Of a DNA stretch of 64,000 nucleotides, positions 17,027 through 27,492 are shown piece after piece. Both the position numbers and the translations under genes were made by a program. This DNA is from an uncultured Clostridium sp. (lineage in GTDB: Bacteria; Bacillota; Clostridia; TANB77; CAG-508): positions 62,001 to 126,000 of the forward strand of contig CAMMLJ010000001.1 in the NCBI GenBank assembly GCA_946497695.1, read 5' to 3'. The notes beneath the pieces were generated by a model, which saw only the letters and a list, made by a program, of their open reading frames with translations, was not told the origin of the DNA and did not search any database. Within the stretch, counting starts at the first letter, position 1; each line of letters begins with the position of its first letter.

Positions 17027-20000
17027 ATGAAGAAAAAATATATACAAATAACAGCAGCTATAATTACAGTAGTTTTTTCTATTTGTACTTTAGTTTTTGC
17101 TGACAACAATTTAATAGATAATAATTTAATTTTAGATAGTAATAATATTATTGACAATGAAATAATAAATAATACATTAGTAGAAGAAACAAATCAAGAA
17201 GATGAAATGGAAGAACTCAATGAAAATGAATCATTTATTCAAGATTTAGAAATACAGAATAATACTAATATAAGCTCAAAAATAGAAACGAAAAGTTCAA
17301 AGGTAATAGAAGATGGAACATATAGAATAGCAATGTTTAGTAATCCATCTATAGGAGTGGACATAGAAGCTGGTTCAAAAGATAATGAAGCAAATGTGCT
17401 TTTATGGGATTGGTATGAAGAAAATAATGTACAAAAGCAATTTGAACTTGAATATGGTAATGATGGATATTATATAATAAGAAATAAAAATTCTAATAAA
17501 GTATTAGATGTACAAAATGCAGGAATGACAAATGGATCTAATGTATGGCAATATGAAGAAAATGGATCAGATGCACAAAAATGGATAATACAAAAGAATA
17601 CAAATGGAAGTTATAGTATAATATCAAAATTAAATGGACTATATTTAGATATACAAAATGGAAATATTATACCTGGAGCAAATGTACAAGTATACGAAGA
17701 AAATAGTTCTAGTGCACAACAATTTACTTTTATAGAGATTTCAAAACCAGAAAAGACAATTGAAGACGGAACATATAGAATAGCAATGTTTAGTAACCAA
17801 AACATCGGGATAGATATAGAAGCTGGTTCAAAAGATAATGAAGCAAATGTGCTTTTATGGGATTGGTATGAAGAAAATAATGTACAAAAGCAATTTGAAC
17901 TTGAATATGGTAATGATGGATATTATATAATAAGAAATAAAAATTCTAATAAAGTATTAGATGTACAAAATGCAGGAATGACAAATGGATCTAATGTATG
18001 GCAATATGAAGAAAATGGATCAGATGCACAAAAATGGATAATACAAAAGAATACAAATGGAAGTTATAGTATAATATCAAAATTAAATGGACTATATTTA
18101 GATATACAAAATGGAAATATTATACCTGGAGCAAATGTACAAGTATACGAAGAAAATAGTTCTAGTGCACAACAATTTACTTTTATAGAGATTTCAAAAC
18201 CAGAAAAGACAATTGAAGACGGAACATATAGAATAGCAATGTTTAGTAACCAAAACATCGGGATAGATATAGATGGTGGTTCACAAGAGAATGGAGCAAA
18301 TGTACTATTATGGGAATGGTATGAAGAAAATAATATACAGAAAAAATTTAATATAAAATATGATGAAACAGATGGTTATTATACAATAACAAATGTAAAT
18401 TCAGGAAAACTTCTTGATACAGAAAATGGTGGAAATACAAATGGTACAAATGTATGGCAATATGAAGAGAACGGTACTTCTTCACAAAAATGGAAGATAG
18501 TAAAGAATAATAACGGAAGTTATAGCATAATATCTAAACATAGTGGATTATATTTGGATATATCAAATGGAAATATTGCAAATGGAGGAAATGTCCAAAT
18601 ATATGAAGGAAACAATTCTGTAGCACAACAATTTATGTTTATAAAACTTGATAATCAAATAGAAAAAACTGTAGAAGACGGAATATATGAGATAACATCT
18701 GCATTAGATTCTAGTAAAGCTTTTGATATGACTGATAATTCTACTAGTGATGGTACACAATTACAGCTATGGGATTCAGATGGGTTTATTCAACAAAGAT
18801 ATAAAATAACTTATAACACAAGTTATTACACAATAACCGCAATGAATTCTAATAAAGTATTAGCAATAAATGATAATAATCAAGTTGTTCAGAAAACAGC
18901 TAGTGGAGATATTAAAGAAAAATGGAGTATAAAATCTTTTGGTGATAATAAATATACTTTTGTTTCATTATCAAATGATTATTGCATTGATATACCTTCA
19001 GCAAATGCAAGTAATGGAGTTAAGTTACAAGTGTATGAAGGAAACAGTTCTGATGCACAAAAATTTTATTTAACCGATAGAACTCCAATGCAAGGAACAC
19101 AAACAATACAAGATGGAATATATAAGATAGGAACTGCTATAAATTCTTCACAAGTTTTTGACATTACAGATGGTTCTTTAGATAATGGAAAACAAATTCA
19201 GCTATGGGGAAACTGGGAAGCAACTCAACAAAATTTTGAAATAACATATAATGGTGATGGATATTATACTATAAAATCAAAATTATCTAATAAAGTATTA
19301 GCTGTTGATAATGCAAATGTAAAAAATGGAACTACAATAATTCAACAAGACGAGCAAGGAACAGATCAAGAAAAATGGATAATTAAAGATGAAGGTAATA
19401 ATTATAGCATAATTTCAAAATGTAATAATTATTATATAGATGTGCCATCTGCAAATTGTTCTAATGGAATAAAAATACAGATGTACGAAGATAACGGAAC
19501 TAATTCACAAAGATTTCAATTTATTCAAATAGGAACAGAAAGAACAATAGAAGATGGAACTTATAGAATAGCTTTATTTAACAATGAAAATTTAGGGTTA
19601 GATATCGATAGTAGTTCTAGAAGAAATGGAGCAAATGTATTAATTTGGGAATGGTTTGATAATAACATTCAAAAGGAATTTAATTTGCAATATTTAGAAG
19701 CAGATGGCTGTTATATAATAACAAATGTAAATTCTGGTAAAGTTCTAGATGCAGAAAATGGAGGAACAACGAACTATACAAATGTATGGCAATATGAATA
19801 TAATGGTTCTGCAGCACAAAAATGGTTTATAACAAAGGATGCAAATGGAAGTTATTCAATTCATTCAAAAGCAAGTGGACTATGTTTAGATGTTGAAAAC
19901 GGTAATTTGGCAAATGGTTCTAATGTAAGGCTATACGAAAGTAATAATTCTGCAGCACAAGAATTTAACTTTATTAAACAAACATCAAAAGCCACAAGAT

Positions 20001-21796
20001 ATATGGAAGATGGTTTATATAAAATAGTAACAAAAATAAACCAAGATATTGGATTTGATATTGCAGAAGGAAGTATGGAAAATGGAGCTAATTTGCAATT
20101 ATGGTCATATCATGGAGTAAATCAAGAAAAATTCACATTAACTTATGAGAATGGATATTATTTTATTACAGCTGTTCATTCTGACAAAGTTCTAGAAATT
20201 ATGAGTGATAATAATATAGAGCAAAATGAAAAGAATGCAAATAATAATAATCAAAAATGGATTTTAATTCCAGATGGTACTGGTGCATATAATATAGTTT
20301 CTAAGGCTAATGGTTTATATATGGATGTAGAAAATGGAGATATTAATTTAGGAATTAATGTAAGAGGATATCAAGGAAATGGTACACAAGCACAATTATT
20401 TGTATTTGGAAATTGTGGAATAAATATAGATACAAATAAGTATCCAGGAATACAAGAAAGAGTAAATGAATTAGTAATAAATCATCCTAATTGGCAATTT
20501 GAAGTTTTATATACAGGAATTGATTTTTATACAGCTGTGCAAGGAGAATATGAGCATTATACAGTAGATAAAAGTGGAAAAAGACAATATGCAAATTTAG
20601 TAGATACAAATGTATATAAAGGTGATTGGATTGCTCCAAATCCAGTAGTAACAGGAAATTGGGCACAAGCTTCATATAATGGAATAGCATATTTTATGGA
20701 CCCTAGAAACTTCTTAAATGACATAGATGCTTTCCAATTTGTAGATTTAGCAGATTATTATAATAGTGGTGCTACACTAGATTCAATACAATATCAAGTA
20801 AATGGAACATTTTTAAATAATTTTGCAGAAGATGTTAGAATATCATGTGAACATCAAAATGTTAATCCTTATTATATAATTGCTAGACTATTCCAAGAGC
20901 AAGGGAAAAATGGTTCTCCAACAATATATATGGATGGTGGAGATGGAAAACAATATTTTAATCCATTTAATATAGGTGCAGTAAACGGAAATGATTTTGC
21001 TACAGCGCTAGCAAAAGCTAAAGAGCAAGGCTGGGATAGTATGCAAAAAGGTATAGAAGGCGGAATTACTTTTGTAAAACAAAATTATTTAGATGCTAAG
21101 CAGAATACATTGTATTTAAATAAATTTGATGTAAACCCAAATAGTCCAGGAAGTTTCTATACTCACCAATATATGCAAAACTTATCAGCAGCATATAGTG
21201 AAGCGCGTACTTTTAGAGGAGCATATGTAGATACTGGAACTCTAGATAACACAATTAAGTTTATTATACCAGTATATGAAAATATGCCAGAAACTCCAGC
21301 TGCCAGACCATCGGGACAAACAGGAGGAGATACAGGATATCCTTCAATTACAGATCAAGGCCCAAAAAGTGTTCAAGTATATGACATACAAACTTCATTG
21401 ATAGTTAGAACTGGACCTGGAACACAGTATGCAGAGATTGAAGGTGAAAGATTACAAAACGGAACTGTATTGCTTTCAATAGAAAGATACGAAAATGGAT
21501 GGCAGAAGGTAATAACTCCATCAGGAACAGTAGGATATTGTTCAGGAGAATATTTACAATTTATAAATGATGTTACAAATTGCAATGAACGAGTAGCAAT
21601 ATCAACTACAGGAAGTGTTAATATTAGAATTGGACCAGGTCAAAGCTATACTAGTCTAGGAACCTTTAGAGATGGCACTACAGGAACTAGAATATTGAAA
21701 GATGCTTATTTTGCAGATGGATATACGTGGGATTTGGTAATTCTTGATGATGGAACTAAGGGCTTCATAGCTTCAAGATATCTAAGAATAATTTAG
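17027..21796 (+). CDS. Secreted N-acetylglucosaminidase with seven RICIN domains and two SH3 domains
   Basis: 1589 residues. A signal peptide of about 26 residues ends L-V-F-A-D, then an Asn/Glu-rich linker. Seven RICIN beta-trefoil repeats of about 150 residues run from about 96 to 1125. Each opens with a form of I-E-D-G-T-Y-R-I and has Q-K-W or Q-Q-F (QxW-like) ends. A glucosaminidase domain resembling GH73/LytD follows at about 1130-1430, with probable catalytic Glu in L-F-Q-E-Q-G near 1290. Two bacterial SH3 domains finish the protein (about 1447-1510 and 1520-1589; R-T-G-P-G and R-I-G-P-G). It should cleave glycan strands of peptidoglycan outside the cell while the lectin and SH3 parts bind the wall. 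There is no LPXTG motif. RICIN copies 1 and 2 are identical over most of their length. Confidence 0.9.
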   Translation: MKKKYIQITAAIITVVFSICTLVFADNNLIDNNLILDSNNIIDNEIINNTLVEETNQEDEMEELNENESFIQDLEIQNNTNISSKIETKSSKVIEDGTYRIAMFSNPSIGVDIEAGSKDNEANVLLWDWYEENNVQKQFELEYGNDGYYIIRNKNSNKVLDVQNAGMTNGSNVWQYEENGSDAQKWIIQKNTNGSYSIISKLNGLYLDIQNGNIIPGANVQVYEENSSSAQQFTFIEISKPEKTIEDGTYRIAMFSNQNIGIDIEAGSKDNEANVLLWDWYEENNVQKQFELEYGNDGYYIIRNKNSNKVLDVQNAGMTNGSNVWQYEENGSDAQKWIIQKNTNGSYSIISKLNGLYLDIQNGNIIPGANVQVYEENSSSAQQFTFIEISKPEKTIEDGTYRIAMFSNQNIGIDIDGGSQENGANVLLWEWYEENNIQKKFNIKYDETDGYYTITNVNSGKLLDTENGGNTNGTNVWQYEENGTSSQKWKIVKNNNGSYSIISKHSGLYLDISNGNIANGGNVQIYEGNNSVAQQFMFIKLDNQIEKTVEDGIYEITSALDSSKAFDMTDNSTSDGTQLQLWDSDGFIQQRYKITYNTSYYTITAMNSNKVLAINDNNQVVQKTASGDIKEKWSIKSFGDNKYTFVSLSNDYCIDIPSANASNGVKLQVYEGNSSDAQKFYLTDRTPMQGTQTIQDGIYKIGTAINSSQVFDITDGSLDNGKQIQLWGNWEATQQNFEITYNGDGYYTIKSKLSNKVLAVDNANVKNGTTIIQQDEQGTDQEKWIIKDEGNNYSIISKCNNYYIDVPSANCSNGIKIQMYEDNGTNSQRFQFIQIGTERTIEDGTYRIALFNNENLGLDIDSSSRRNGANVLIWEWFDNNIQKEFNLQYLEADGCYIITNVNSGKVLDAENGGTTNYTNVWQYEYNGSAAQKWFITKDANGSYSIHSKASGLCLDVENGNLANGSNVRLYESNNSAAQEFNFIKQTSKATRYMEDGLYKIVTKINQDIGFDIAEGSMENGANLQLWSYHGVNQEKFTLTYENGYYFITAVHSDKVLEIMSDNNIEQNEKNANNNNQKWILIPDGTGAYNIVSKANGLYMDVENGDINLGINVRGYQGNGTQAQLFVFGNCGINIDTNKYPGIQERVNELVINHPNWQFEVLYTGIDFYTAVQGEYEHYTVDKSGKRQYANLVDTNVYKGDWIAPNPVVTGNWAQASYNGIAYFMDPRNFLNDIDAFQFVDLADYYNSGATLDSIQYQVNGTFLNNFAEDVRISCEHQNVNPYYIIARLFQEQGKNGSPTIYMDGGDGKQYFNPFNIGAVNGNDFATALAKAKEQGWDSMQKGIEGGITFVKQNYLDAKQNTLYLNKFDVNPNSPGSFYTHQYMQNLSAAYSEARTFRGAYVDTGTLDNTIKFIIPVYENMPETPAARPSGQTGGDTGYPSITDQGPKSVQVYDIQTSLIVRTGPGTQYAEIEGERLQNGTVLLSIERYENGWQKVITPSGTVGYCSGEYLQFINDVTNCNERVAISTTGSVNIRIGPGQSYTSLGTFRDGTTGTRILKDAYFADGYTWDLVILDDGTKGFIASRYLRII
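17363..18273 (+). repeat. Exact tandem duplication, 453-bp unit (one RICIN domain)
   Basis: Comparing base i with base i+453, I see no mismatch for i from 17363 to 17820, so 17363-17820 and 17816-18273 are identical. The unit is 151 codons and keeps frame. The differences start at 17362 and 18274, where the flanking RICIN copies diverge. This is a recent duplication of one lectin domain. Confidence 0.92.
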
Positions 21797-21804
21797 AAAG
21801 GAGA

Positions 21805-21840
21805 ATGGTAAATTAATTTTATAATTAATTTACCATTTTA
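21805..21840 (+). terminator. Intrinsic terminator after the RICIN-glucosaminidase gene
   Basis: A perfect 14-bp stem (21805-21818 with 21823-21836) and a 4-base loop, followed by TTTT and, 11 bases further on, a seven-T run. It starts 8 bases after the stop codon. Confidence 0.75.
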
Positions 21841-21908
21841 ATTATATTAGAGTTTTTTTGTATAACAATAAAAAAATTAGAATACGATTTATTTTGAAAG
21901 GAGAAAAC

Positions 21909-22490
21909 ATGAAATTTAAAATAACTATATTCATTACTATTTTAATATGTATGATGTCTTTTGCAAGTTTATCATTTGCAGAAACACCTAGGCTTGTAGA
22001 TATACCTGTACCACCTAATAGTGCAGGCTATGCAGATTTCACAGAAGAAGAGGCAGCAGAGAAAGCAAGAGAATATGAAGAAAGCAGGAATAACACAGTA
22101 ACAGCAGAATATTATGTTGGAAAATCTAGTGATAATTATTTGAAATCTTTAAGTATAGAGGGATATGATCTGTATCCAGAATTTAATAGGCAAAATGACA
22201 CATATACAATATATGTAAAAGATGATAGTATTAGCACCTTTAATGTTACAGCTGAAGCAAATAATGAAAATGCAAAAATAGAAGGGATAGGGAATGTAAC
22301 TGTTTCACAAGAAGAAAGAATAATTAATATAAAAGTTACTGCAGAAAATGGAGATTTAAAAGTTTATACAATAAATATAGAAAATGAAGCTAATAAACCT
22401 AAAAAAATAAATATATATATGATTGTAATAATTATTTTTATTCTAATAGGGGGAGTTATTTTAGTTATTAGAAAGATTAAAAAGAAATAA
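21909..22490 (+). CDS. Exported membrane-anchored protein with cadherin-like domain
   Basis: 193 residues from ATG 21909 (GAAAGGAG SD); a TTG 51 bases earlier lies in the terminator's T tract and is rejected. It has a signal peptide (to about residue 24, S-F-A-E), an acidic linker, then about 80 residues like the Pfam cadherin-like beta-sandwich: L-K-S-L-S-I-E-G-Y near its start and V-Y-T-I-N-I-E at its end. A C-terminal membrane helix with a basic tail (R-K-I-K-K-K) follows. The domain is usually found on extracellular surface proteins of Clostridia. It lies alone between two terminators and two giant wall hydrolases, so a wall-associated role is likely but its partner is unknown. Confidence 0.75.
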   Translation: MKFKITIFITILICMMSFASLSFAETPRLVDIPVPPNSAGYADFTEEEAAEKAREYEESRNNTVTAEYYVGKSSDNYLKSLSIEGYDLYPEFNRQNDTYTIYVKDDSISTFNVTAEANNENAKIEGIGNVTVSQEERIINIKVTAENGDLKVYTINIENEANKPKKINIYMIVIIIFILIGGVILVIRKIKKK

Positions 22491-22491
22491 T

Positions 22492-22536
22492 AAAAAATAT
22501 ACAAAGTGATGAATTTTGTTACTTTGTATATTTTTT
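22492..22536 (+). terminator. Intrinsic terminator (possibly bidirectional)
   Basis: Perfect 16-bp inverted repeat, 22492-22507 with 22521-22536, loop 13 bases. The stem ends in six T on the + strand and starts with six A, so it could act on both strands. It starts 2 bases after the cadherin-like gene's stop. Confidence 0.75.
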
Positions 22537-22537
22537 A

Positions 22538-22566
22538 TTGTAAAAGAAATAGAATAATGGTAAGAT
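22538..22566 (+). promoter_or_regulatory. Promoter of the RICIN-M14 gene
   Basis: TTGTAA at 22538-22543 and TAAGAT at 22561-22566 with 17 bp between. The same two hexamers with the same spacing occur at 27493-27521. It lies just after a terminator and 35 bp before the gene start. Confidence 0.55.
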
Positions 22567-22600
22567 TAAAAATAGATATGCAAATGGAGGGGTAATTCAT

Positions 22601-25600
22601 ATGAAAAAATTTTATCTAAAAATTATTAGTACAATTAGCATAATCATTATATCATTATGTAGTTTAGTTTTTGCAGATAATAATACATTAAATGAAATTG
22701 AAGACATAAATATGCTTTTTACAAATGAAGTAGAAAATTATGTGTTGAATGATAATTTACAAGAACCAAAAAAATTATTGAAGAATGATCAAAAATCAAT
22801 TCCAGATAAAGTACTGAAAGATGGAAAATATAGAATAGCGATGTACAGTAATCAAAATATAGGGTTGGATATTAATGCGGGTTTACAAGAGAATGGAGCA
22901 AATGTATTGATATGGGATTGGTATGAAGAAAATAATATACAAAAACAATTTAATATTAAATATGATGAAACAGATGGGTATTATATAATCGAAAATGCTA
23001 ATTCTGGGAAGTTATTAACTGTACAAGATGACGAAACAAATGTAATACAATATGAAGCAAATGGAACAGATGCACAAAAATGGCAAATTACTGAAAACCC
23101 AAATGGAAGTTATAGCATTATTTCTAAATTAAACAATTTATATTTAGATATACAAAATGGAAATATATCAAATGGAGCAAATGTACAGGTATATGAAGGT
23201 AATGGTACAGTTGCACAACAATTTTCTTTTATAGAAATTATTAAACCTGAAAGAACTATAGATGATGGAACATATAGAATAGCAATGTTTAGTAATTCAA
23301 ATATTGGAGTGGATGTTGATGCAGGAGCTAAAGAAAATGGAGCAAATGTATTATTATGGGAATGGTATCAAGAAAATAACTTACAAAAAAAATTTAATAT
23401 TAATTATGATGAAGAGGATGGATATTATACAATAACAAATGTTAATTCTGGAAAATTATTAACAGTACAAGATAGTGGAACAACTAATGGTACTAATGTA
23501 TGGCAATATGAAGCAAACGGAACAAATTCACAAAAGTGGAAGATTGTAAAAAATTCTAATGGAAGCTATAGTATTATTTCAAAAATAAAGAATTTGTATT
23601 TAGATATACAAAATGGAAATATATCAAATGGAGCAAATGTTCAAATATATGAAAGTAATGGCTCAAATGCACAGCAATTTAAAATTATAGAAATCATTGA
23701 AACAGAAAAAACTATAGAAGAAGGAACATATAGAATAGCAATGTTTAGCAATCCAAACATAGGCGTAGACATTGATGCAGGATCAAAAAATAATGGAGCA
23801 AACGTTCTATTGTGGGACTGGTATGAAGAAAATAATACTCAAAAGAAATTCAATTTTAGATATGATGCAACAGATGGATATTATACAATAACAAATGTTA
23901 ATTCAGGAAAAGTATTAGATGTTCAGAACGGAGGAATGTCTAATGGAACTAATGTATGGCAGTATGAAGAAAATGGAACAAATTCACAAAAATGGCAAAT
24001 AATTAAAAATAAAAATGGAAGCTATAGCCTTGTATCAAAATTAAATGGACTATATTTAGATATACAAAATGGAAATATAGCTGCAGGTGGGAATGTACAA
24101 ATATATGAAGATAATGATTCTACAGCACAACAATTTAGTTTAATAAAATTAGATGACCAAATAGAAAAGCCAGTAGAAACAGGATTTTTTGAAATTGAAT
24201 CTGTAATTGATAGAAATAAAATATTTGATGTAACAGATGGTTCTACAGAAGAAAATGTACCAGTACAATTATGGGATTTAGATGGACTTGTTCAACAAAA
24301 GTTTAAAATAACATACAATAATACGTATTATACAATAACTTCTGTACATTCAAATAAAGTGTTAGCAATAAATGATGAAAATAAATTAATACAAAAAACA
24401 GAAAATGGGGATGTTACAGAGAAATGGCAAATAAAACTATATGGAAATGATAAATATACTTTTATTTCATTAGCAAATAATTATTGTATAGATATTCCAT
24501 CAGCAAATGCAAGTAATGGAGCTAAATTACAGGTCTATGAGAGCAATAATTCTGATGCTCAAAGATTTTATTTGACAGATAGAAATCCTATGCAGGGAAC
24601 ACAATCTATAGAAGATGGAACTTATAGAATAATTAGTCCTATTGATAATATGAAAGCTTTTGATGTTACTGATGGATTAAGTACAGATGGTACAGAAATT
24701 CAACTTTGGGACAATGATGGGTTTACTCAACAAAAGTTTGAAATTATATATGTAGGCGATGGATATTATAAAATAAAATCTCAGTTATCTGGAAAAGTTT
24801 TAACTGTAGAAAGTGAAATACCAAACTTATATAGCACAATTACACAAGAACAAGATAATAATTTAGATACTCAAAAGTGGATTATTAATGACTTAGGAAA
24901 TGGTTTATATAACATTATTTCAAAATGTGAGAATCTTTATATTACAAATAATGCTGTACCACAAAATGGAGAAAAATTAACTATACAAAGAAACAACTAT
25001 CCATCTTCACAATCATTTATATTGATAAATGAAACACCAAAAAACAATATAAGTATTATTCAAGATGGAATCTATCAGATAAAGATGAAAAATAATATTA
25101 ATTCTTTTGATATTAATGGTGCAAGTTATGACAATTATGCAAATTTACAAATATGGACATGTGATAATTCACCACAAAAGAAGTTTAGAATAGAACGAAT
25201 AGGGGATACAAATTATTATAAAATTGTTGCGACGCATTCTGCTAAAGCGTTAGATGTACAAAATGGAGGAATAAATATTGGAACAAATATAGACCAATAT
25301 GATCAAAACGGTACAGATAATCAATTTTGGTATTTTAAAGATTGTGGTAATGGTTATTATAGTATAATTTCAAAGGCAAATGGATTATACTTAGATATTG
25401 CCGGTGGAGCAATAGGAAATTGTGGAGCAAATGTACAATTATATTATTCAAACAATTCAGATGCTCAACAATTTAAATTAGAACATGTTAATATAGTCGA
25501 AAGTGGTACTTATGAAATAGAGACAAAATTAAACTCAAATATGGTTGTAGATGTATCAGGTGGTTCGTATGATAATGGGGCAAATGTTCAATTGTGGACT

Positions 25601-26659
25601 GCTGATAATGTGAATCAACAAAAGTTTATTTTGGAACCACAATCTGATGATGTTTATATAATAAAGGCAAAACATTCAAATAAAGTATTAACTGTAGATA
25701 CAAATACAAATAATGTTTACCAAGCAGATTGCAGTTGGGCAGATAACCAAAAATGGAAAATTCAAGAAGCCGGATATGGATATTATAAATTAATCTCACA
25801 ATATAATTCTTGTGCATTGGATATAAATATAGGATATGCAATAAATGGACAAAATGTACAAGTATATGCAGATAACGGTTCTGATGCTCAAAAATTTAGA
25901 TTTGTTACAGGATATAGAAAATTTTATGAGCAAGGAACATATGGGACATCCGGTAAGAGGCAATCAGGTCAAGGAGGATATGATTTAACATATTATAAGA
26001 TAGGTAAAGGAAGTAAGCATTTATTTACAACATTTTCAATACACGGATTCGAAGATTATTATTGGAAAGATGGATCAGAGCTAACATATATGGCAAATCA
26101 ATTTAAAGACTATTTATACAATAACCTTTCAGAAAATTTAATAAATGAATGGACAATTTATATTTTTCCAAATTTAAATCCAGATGGTCAATATGATGGA
26201 TGGACAAATGATGGACCAGGACGTACAACAGTTTATAGTAATGCACCAAATCACCAAGGAATAGATATGAACAGAGCATGTAGTATAGGATTCCAAAGAA
26301 TAACTTCAGCTAGAAATTATACTGGAACTGCAGCTTTTCAAGCTCCAGAAGCAGCGCAATTACGTGATTTTATTTTAGGACATCAAGGATCAAGTAATGT
26401 TCTAATAGATGTTCATGGATGGTTAAATGAAACAATTGGAGATAATGGTGTTGGTTCATACTATAGAAGTGAATTTGGAATTTCTAAACATATTGGAAGT
26501 TATGGAAATGGATATTTAATAAATTGGGCAAGAAGTTTACCTAATACACGTTCAATGTTATTAGAACTTCCAGGAGTATCAAATCACAGTCAAGTTGTAA
26601 ATTGGGATTATGCAGGTAAATTTAATAGGGCAACAATGAGATTATTAAATGATTTTTAG
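22601..26659 (+). CDS. Secreted M14-family zinc carboxypeptidase with seven RICIN domains
   Basis: 1352 residues. Signal peptide of about 26 residues (S-L-V-F-A-D), acidic linker, then seven RICIN repeats from about 70 to 1100. The last 250 residues are an M14 peptidase with the full metal and catalytic set. Zinc ligands are H-x-x-E in I-H-G-F-E-D (about 1147-1150) and His in D-V-H-G-W (about 1271). Substrate-site elements are N-P-D-G and D-M-N-R (about 1222), and the general base is Glu in L-L-E-L-P-G (about 1322). The likely substrate is a peptidoglycan stem peptide, as for other wall-targeted bacterial M14 enzymes; that is inference. The RICIN array resembles that of the glucosaminidase gene upstream, including the P-M-Q-G-T-Q linker between repeats 4 and 5. 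SD is GGAGGGG. Confidence 0.88.
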   Translation: MKKFYLKIISTISIIIISLCSLVFADNNTLNEIEDINMLFTNEVENYVLNDNLQEPKKLLKNDQKSIPDKVLKDGKYRIAMYSNQNIGLDINAGLQENGANVLIWDWYEENNIQKQFNIKYDETDGYYIIENANSGKLLTVQDDETNVIQYEANGTDAQKWQITENPNGSYSIISKLNNLYLDIQNGNISNGANVQVYEGNGTVAQQFSFIEIIKPERTIDDGTYRIAMFSNSNIGVDVDAGAKENGANVLLWEWYQENNLQKKFNINYDEEDGYYTITNVNSGKLLTVQDSGTTNGTNVWQYEANGTNSQKWKIVKNSNGSYSIISKIKNLYLDIQNGNISNGANVQIYESNGSNAQQFKIIEIIETEKTIEEGTYRIAMFSNPNIGVDIDAGSKNNGANVLLWDWYEENNTQKKFNFRYDATDGYYTITNVNSGKVLDVQNGGMSNGTNVWQYEENGTNSQKWQIIKNKNGSYSLVSKLNGLYLDIQNGNIAAGGNVQIYEDNDSTAQQFSLIKLDDQIEKPVETGFFEIESVIDRNKIFDVTDGSTEENVPVQLWDLDGLVQQKFKITYNNTYYTITSVHSNKVLAINDENKLIQKTENGDVTEKWQIKLYGNDKYTFISLANNYCIDIPSANASNGAKLQVYESNNSDAQRFYLTDRNPMQGTQSIEDGTYRIISPIDNMKAFDVTDGLSTDGTEIQLWDNDGFTQQKFEIIYVGDGYYKIKSQLSGKVLTVESEIPNLYSTITQEQDNNLDTQKWIINDLGNGLYNIISKCENLYITNNAVPQNGEKLTIQRNNYPSSQSFILINETPKNNISIIQDGIYQIKMKNNINSFDINGASYDNYANLQIWTCDNSPQKKFRIERIGDTNYYKIVATHSAKALDVQNGGINIGTNIDQYDQNGTDNQFWYFKDCGNGYYSIISKANGLYLDIAGGAIGNCGANVQLYYSNNSDAQQFKLEHVNIVESGTYEIETKLNSNMVVDVSGGSYDNGANVQLWTADNVNQQKFILEPQSDDVYIIKAKHSNKVLTVDTNTNNVYQADCSWADNQKWKIQEAGYGYYKLISQYNSCALDINIGYAINGQNVQVYADNGSDAQKFRFVTGYRKFYEQGTYGTSGKRQSGQGGYDLTYYKIGKGSKHLFTTFSIHGFEDYYWKDGSELTYMANQFKDYLYNNLSENLINEWTIYIFPNLNPDGQYDGWTNDGPGRTTVYSNAPNHQGIDMNRACSIGFQRITSARNYTGTAAFQAPEAAQLRDFILGHQGSSNVLIDVHGWLNETIGDNGVGSYYRSEFGISKHIGSYGNGYLINWARSLPNTRSMLLELPGVSNHSQVVNWDYAGKFNRATMRLLNDF

Positions 26660-26673
26660 AGGAGAATTAATTT

Positions 26674-27417
26674 ATGAAAAAAAATATTTTAATAGTAGTA
26701 TTATTAGTAGTGGTTGTTGTAATAGCATTAGTTTTGGTATTTAATATTAAAGATGATGAAAATAATGAAAATGTTTTGCAAAATGATATACAAAACAATA
26801 TACAAAATGATGATTTTGTTAATAGAATGGTATCTACAGATGCTAACGAGATAAATGCAATAAAAAATGAAATAAATGCTACAGGTCAAACTGACATTTA
26901 CCAAATAGAAGAAGAATATGACGGAAGACGAATAATTAAGGTAAAACCAGATGTTCAATACCAAGTTGCTTTAGCAGGGATAATAAAAAATGGCATTCCT
27001 GCTGAAGACGAAATTAATACATTATTAGAACAGGCACCAACCAATAGTGGTATGTGGATTTCTGAAAGTTCAAGAGAAAAATTTATGAACTTATTAAACA
27101 GTAACAACATAGTAGACTTTGAGATAACTAATGAAGGATATTTAAAATGTAATAAACAAAGTAATTTAACCGAGCAAGAAGAAAAATTAAAAAATATGGC
27201 AGAATCAGATAAATTATATGTAATTGATATGTCAGGAAAAACATATCAAAGAGATTATATAAGTGGAGATGTTATAGAATATCCTTTTGAGGAGATGGAT
27301 CCATACCAAGTCTTAGAACCTTATGAGGTAGAAGATTCAATAATTTTAGGTATTACTTCTAATAGGAATAATTATTTAAGTAATGAAGAAATATTAAATA
27401 CTATTTTGGATTATTAA
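26674..27417 (+). CDS. Membrane-anchored extracytoplasmic protein of unknown function
   Basis: 247 residues. A single hydrophobic segment rich in Val and Leu (residues 5-23) with no clear cleavage site is followed by a long Asn/Asp/Glu-rich linker. A mixed globular part follows from about 75, including Q-A-P-T-N-S-G-M-W-I-S and, later, Y-V-I-D-M-S-G-K-T-Y. I do not recognise a family. It starts 15 bp after the M14 gene with a GAGGAG SD, so the two are probably one transcript. A helper, inhibitor or anchor for the RICIN-peptidase would fit, but nothing in the sequence proves it. Confidence 0.7.
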   Translation: MKKNILIVVLLVVVVVIALVLVFNIKDDENNENVLQNDIQNNIQNDDFVNRMVSTDANEINAIKNEINATGQTDIYQIEEEYDGRRIIKVKPDVQYQVALAGIIKNGIPAEDEINTLLEQAPTNSGMWISESSREKFMNLLNSNNIVDFEITNEGYLKCNKQSNLTEQEEKLKNMAESDKLYVIDMSGKTYQRDYISGDVIEYPFEEMDPYQVLEPYEVEDSIILGITSNRNNYLSNEEILNTILDY

Positions 27418-27442
27418 AATATAATAATATATTGATAAAAAC

Positions 27443-27490
27443 AAACCGGCATTTTATGAAGATTAAAATGCTGGTTTAATTTTTATTTTT
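27443..27490 (+). terminator. Intrinsic terminator closing the M14 operon
   Basis: 14-bp stem with one G-T wobble (27443-27456 with 27464-27477), 7-base loop, then a T-rich tract to 27490. It separates the M14 operon from the prs-like gene. Confidence 0.8.
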
Positions 27491-27492
27491 CC

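Noticed and set aside
17611-18258. Two identical open frames on the minus strand (17611-17805 and 18064-18258)
   Set aside because: They are mirror images of the duplicated RICIN domain, with no SD or promoter, and arise only from the 453-bp repeat.
17308-20410. Regularly spaced repeats that could be taken for a CRISPR array
   Set aside because: The repeat period is about 450 bp and codes for RICIN domains in one frame; there are no short repeats with unique spacers and no cas genes.
21801-21816. Mini-ORF with SD (AAAGGAGA, ATG, three codons, TAA) after the glucosaminidase gene
   Set aside because: It overlaps the first arm of a perfect terminator stem; the resemblance to a start is probably chance.
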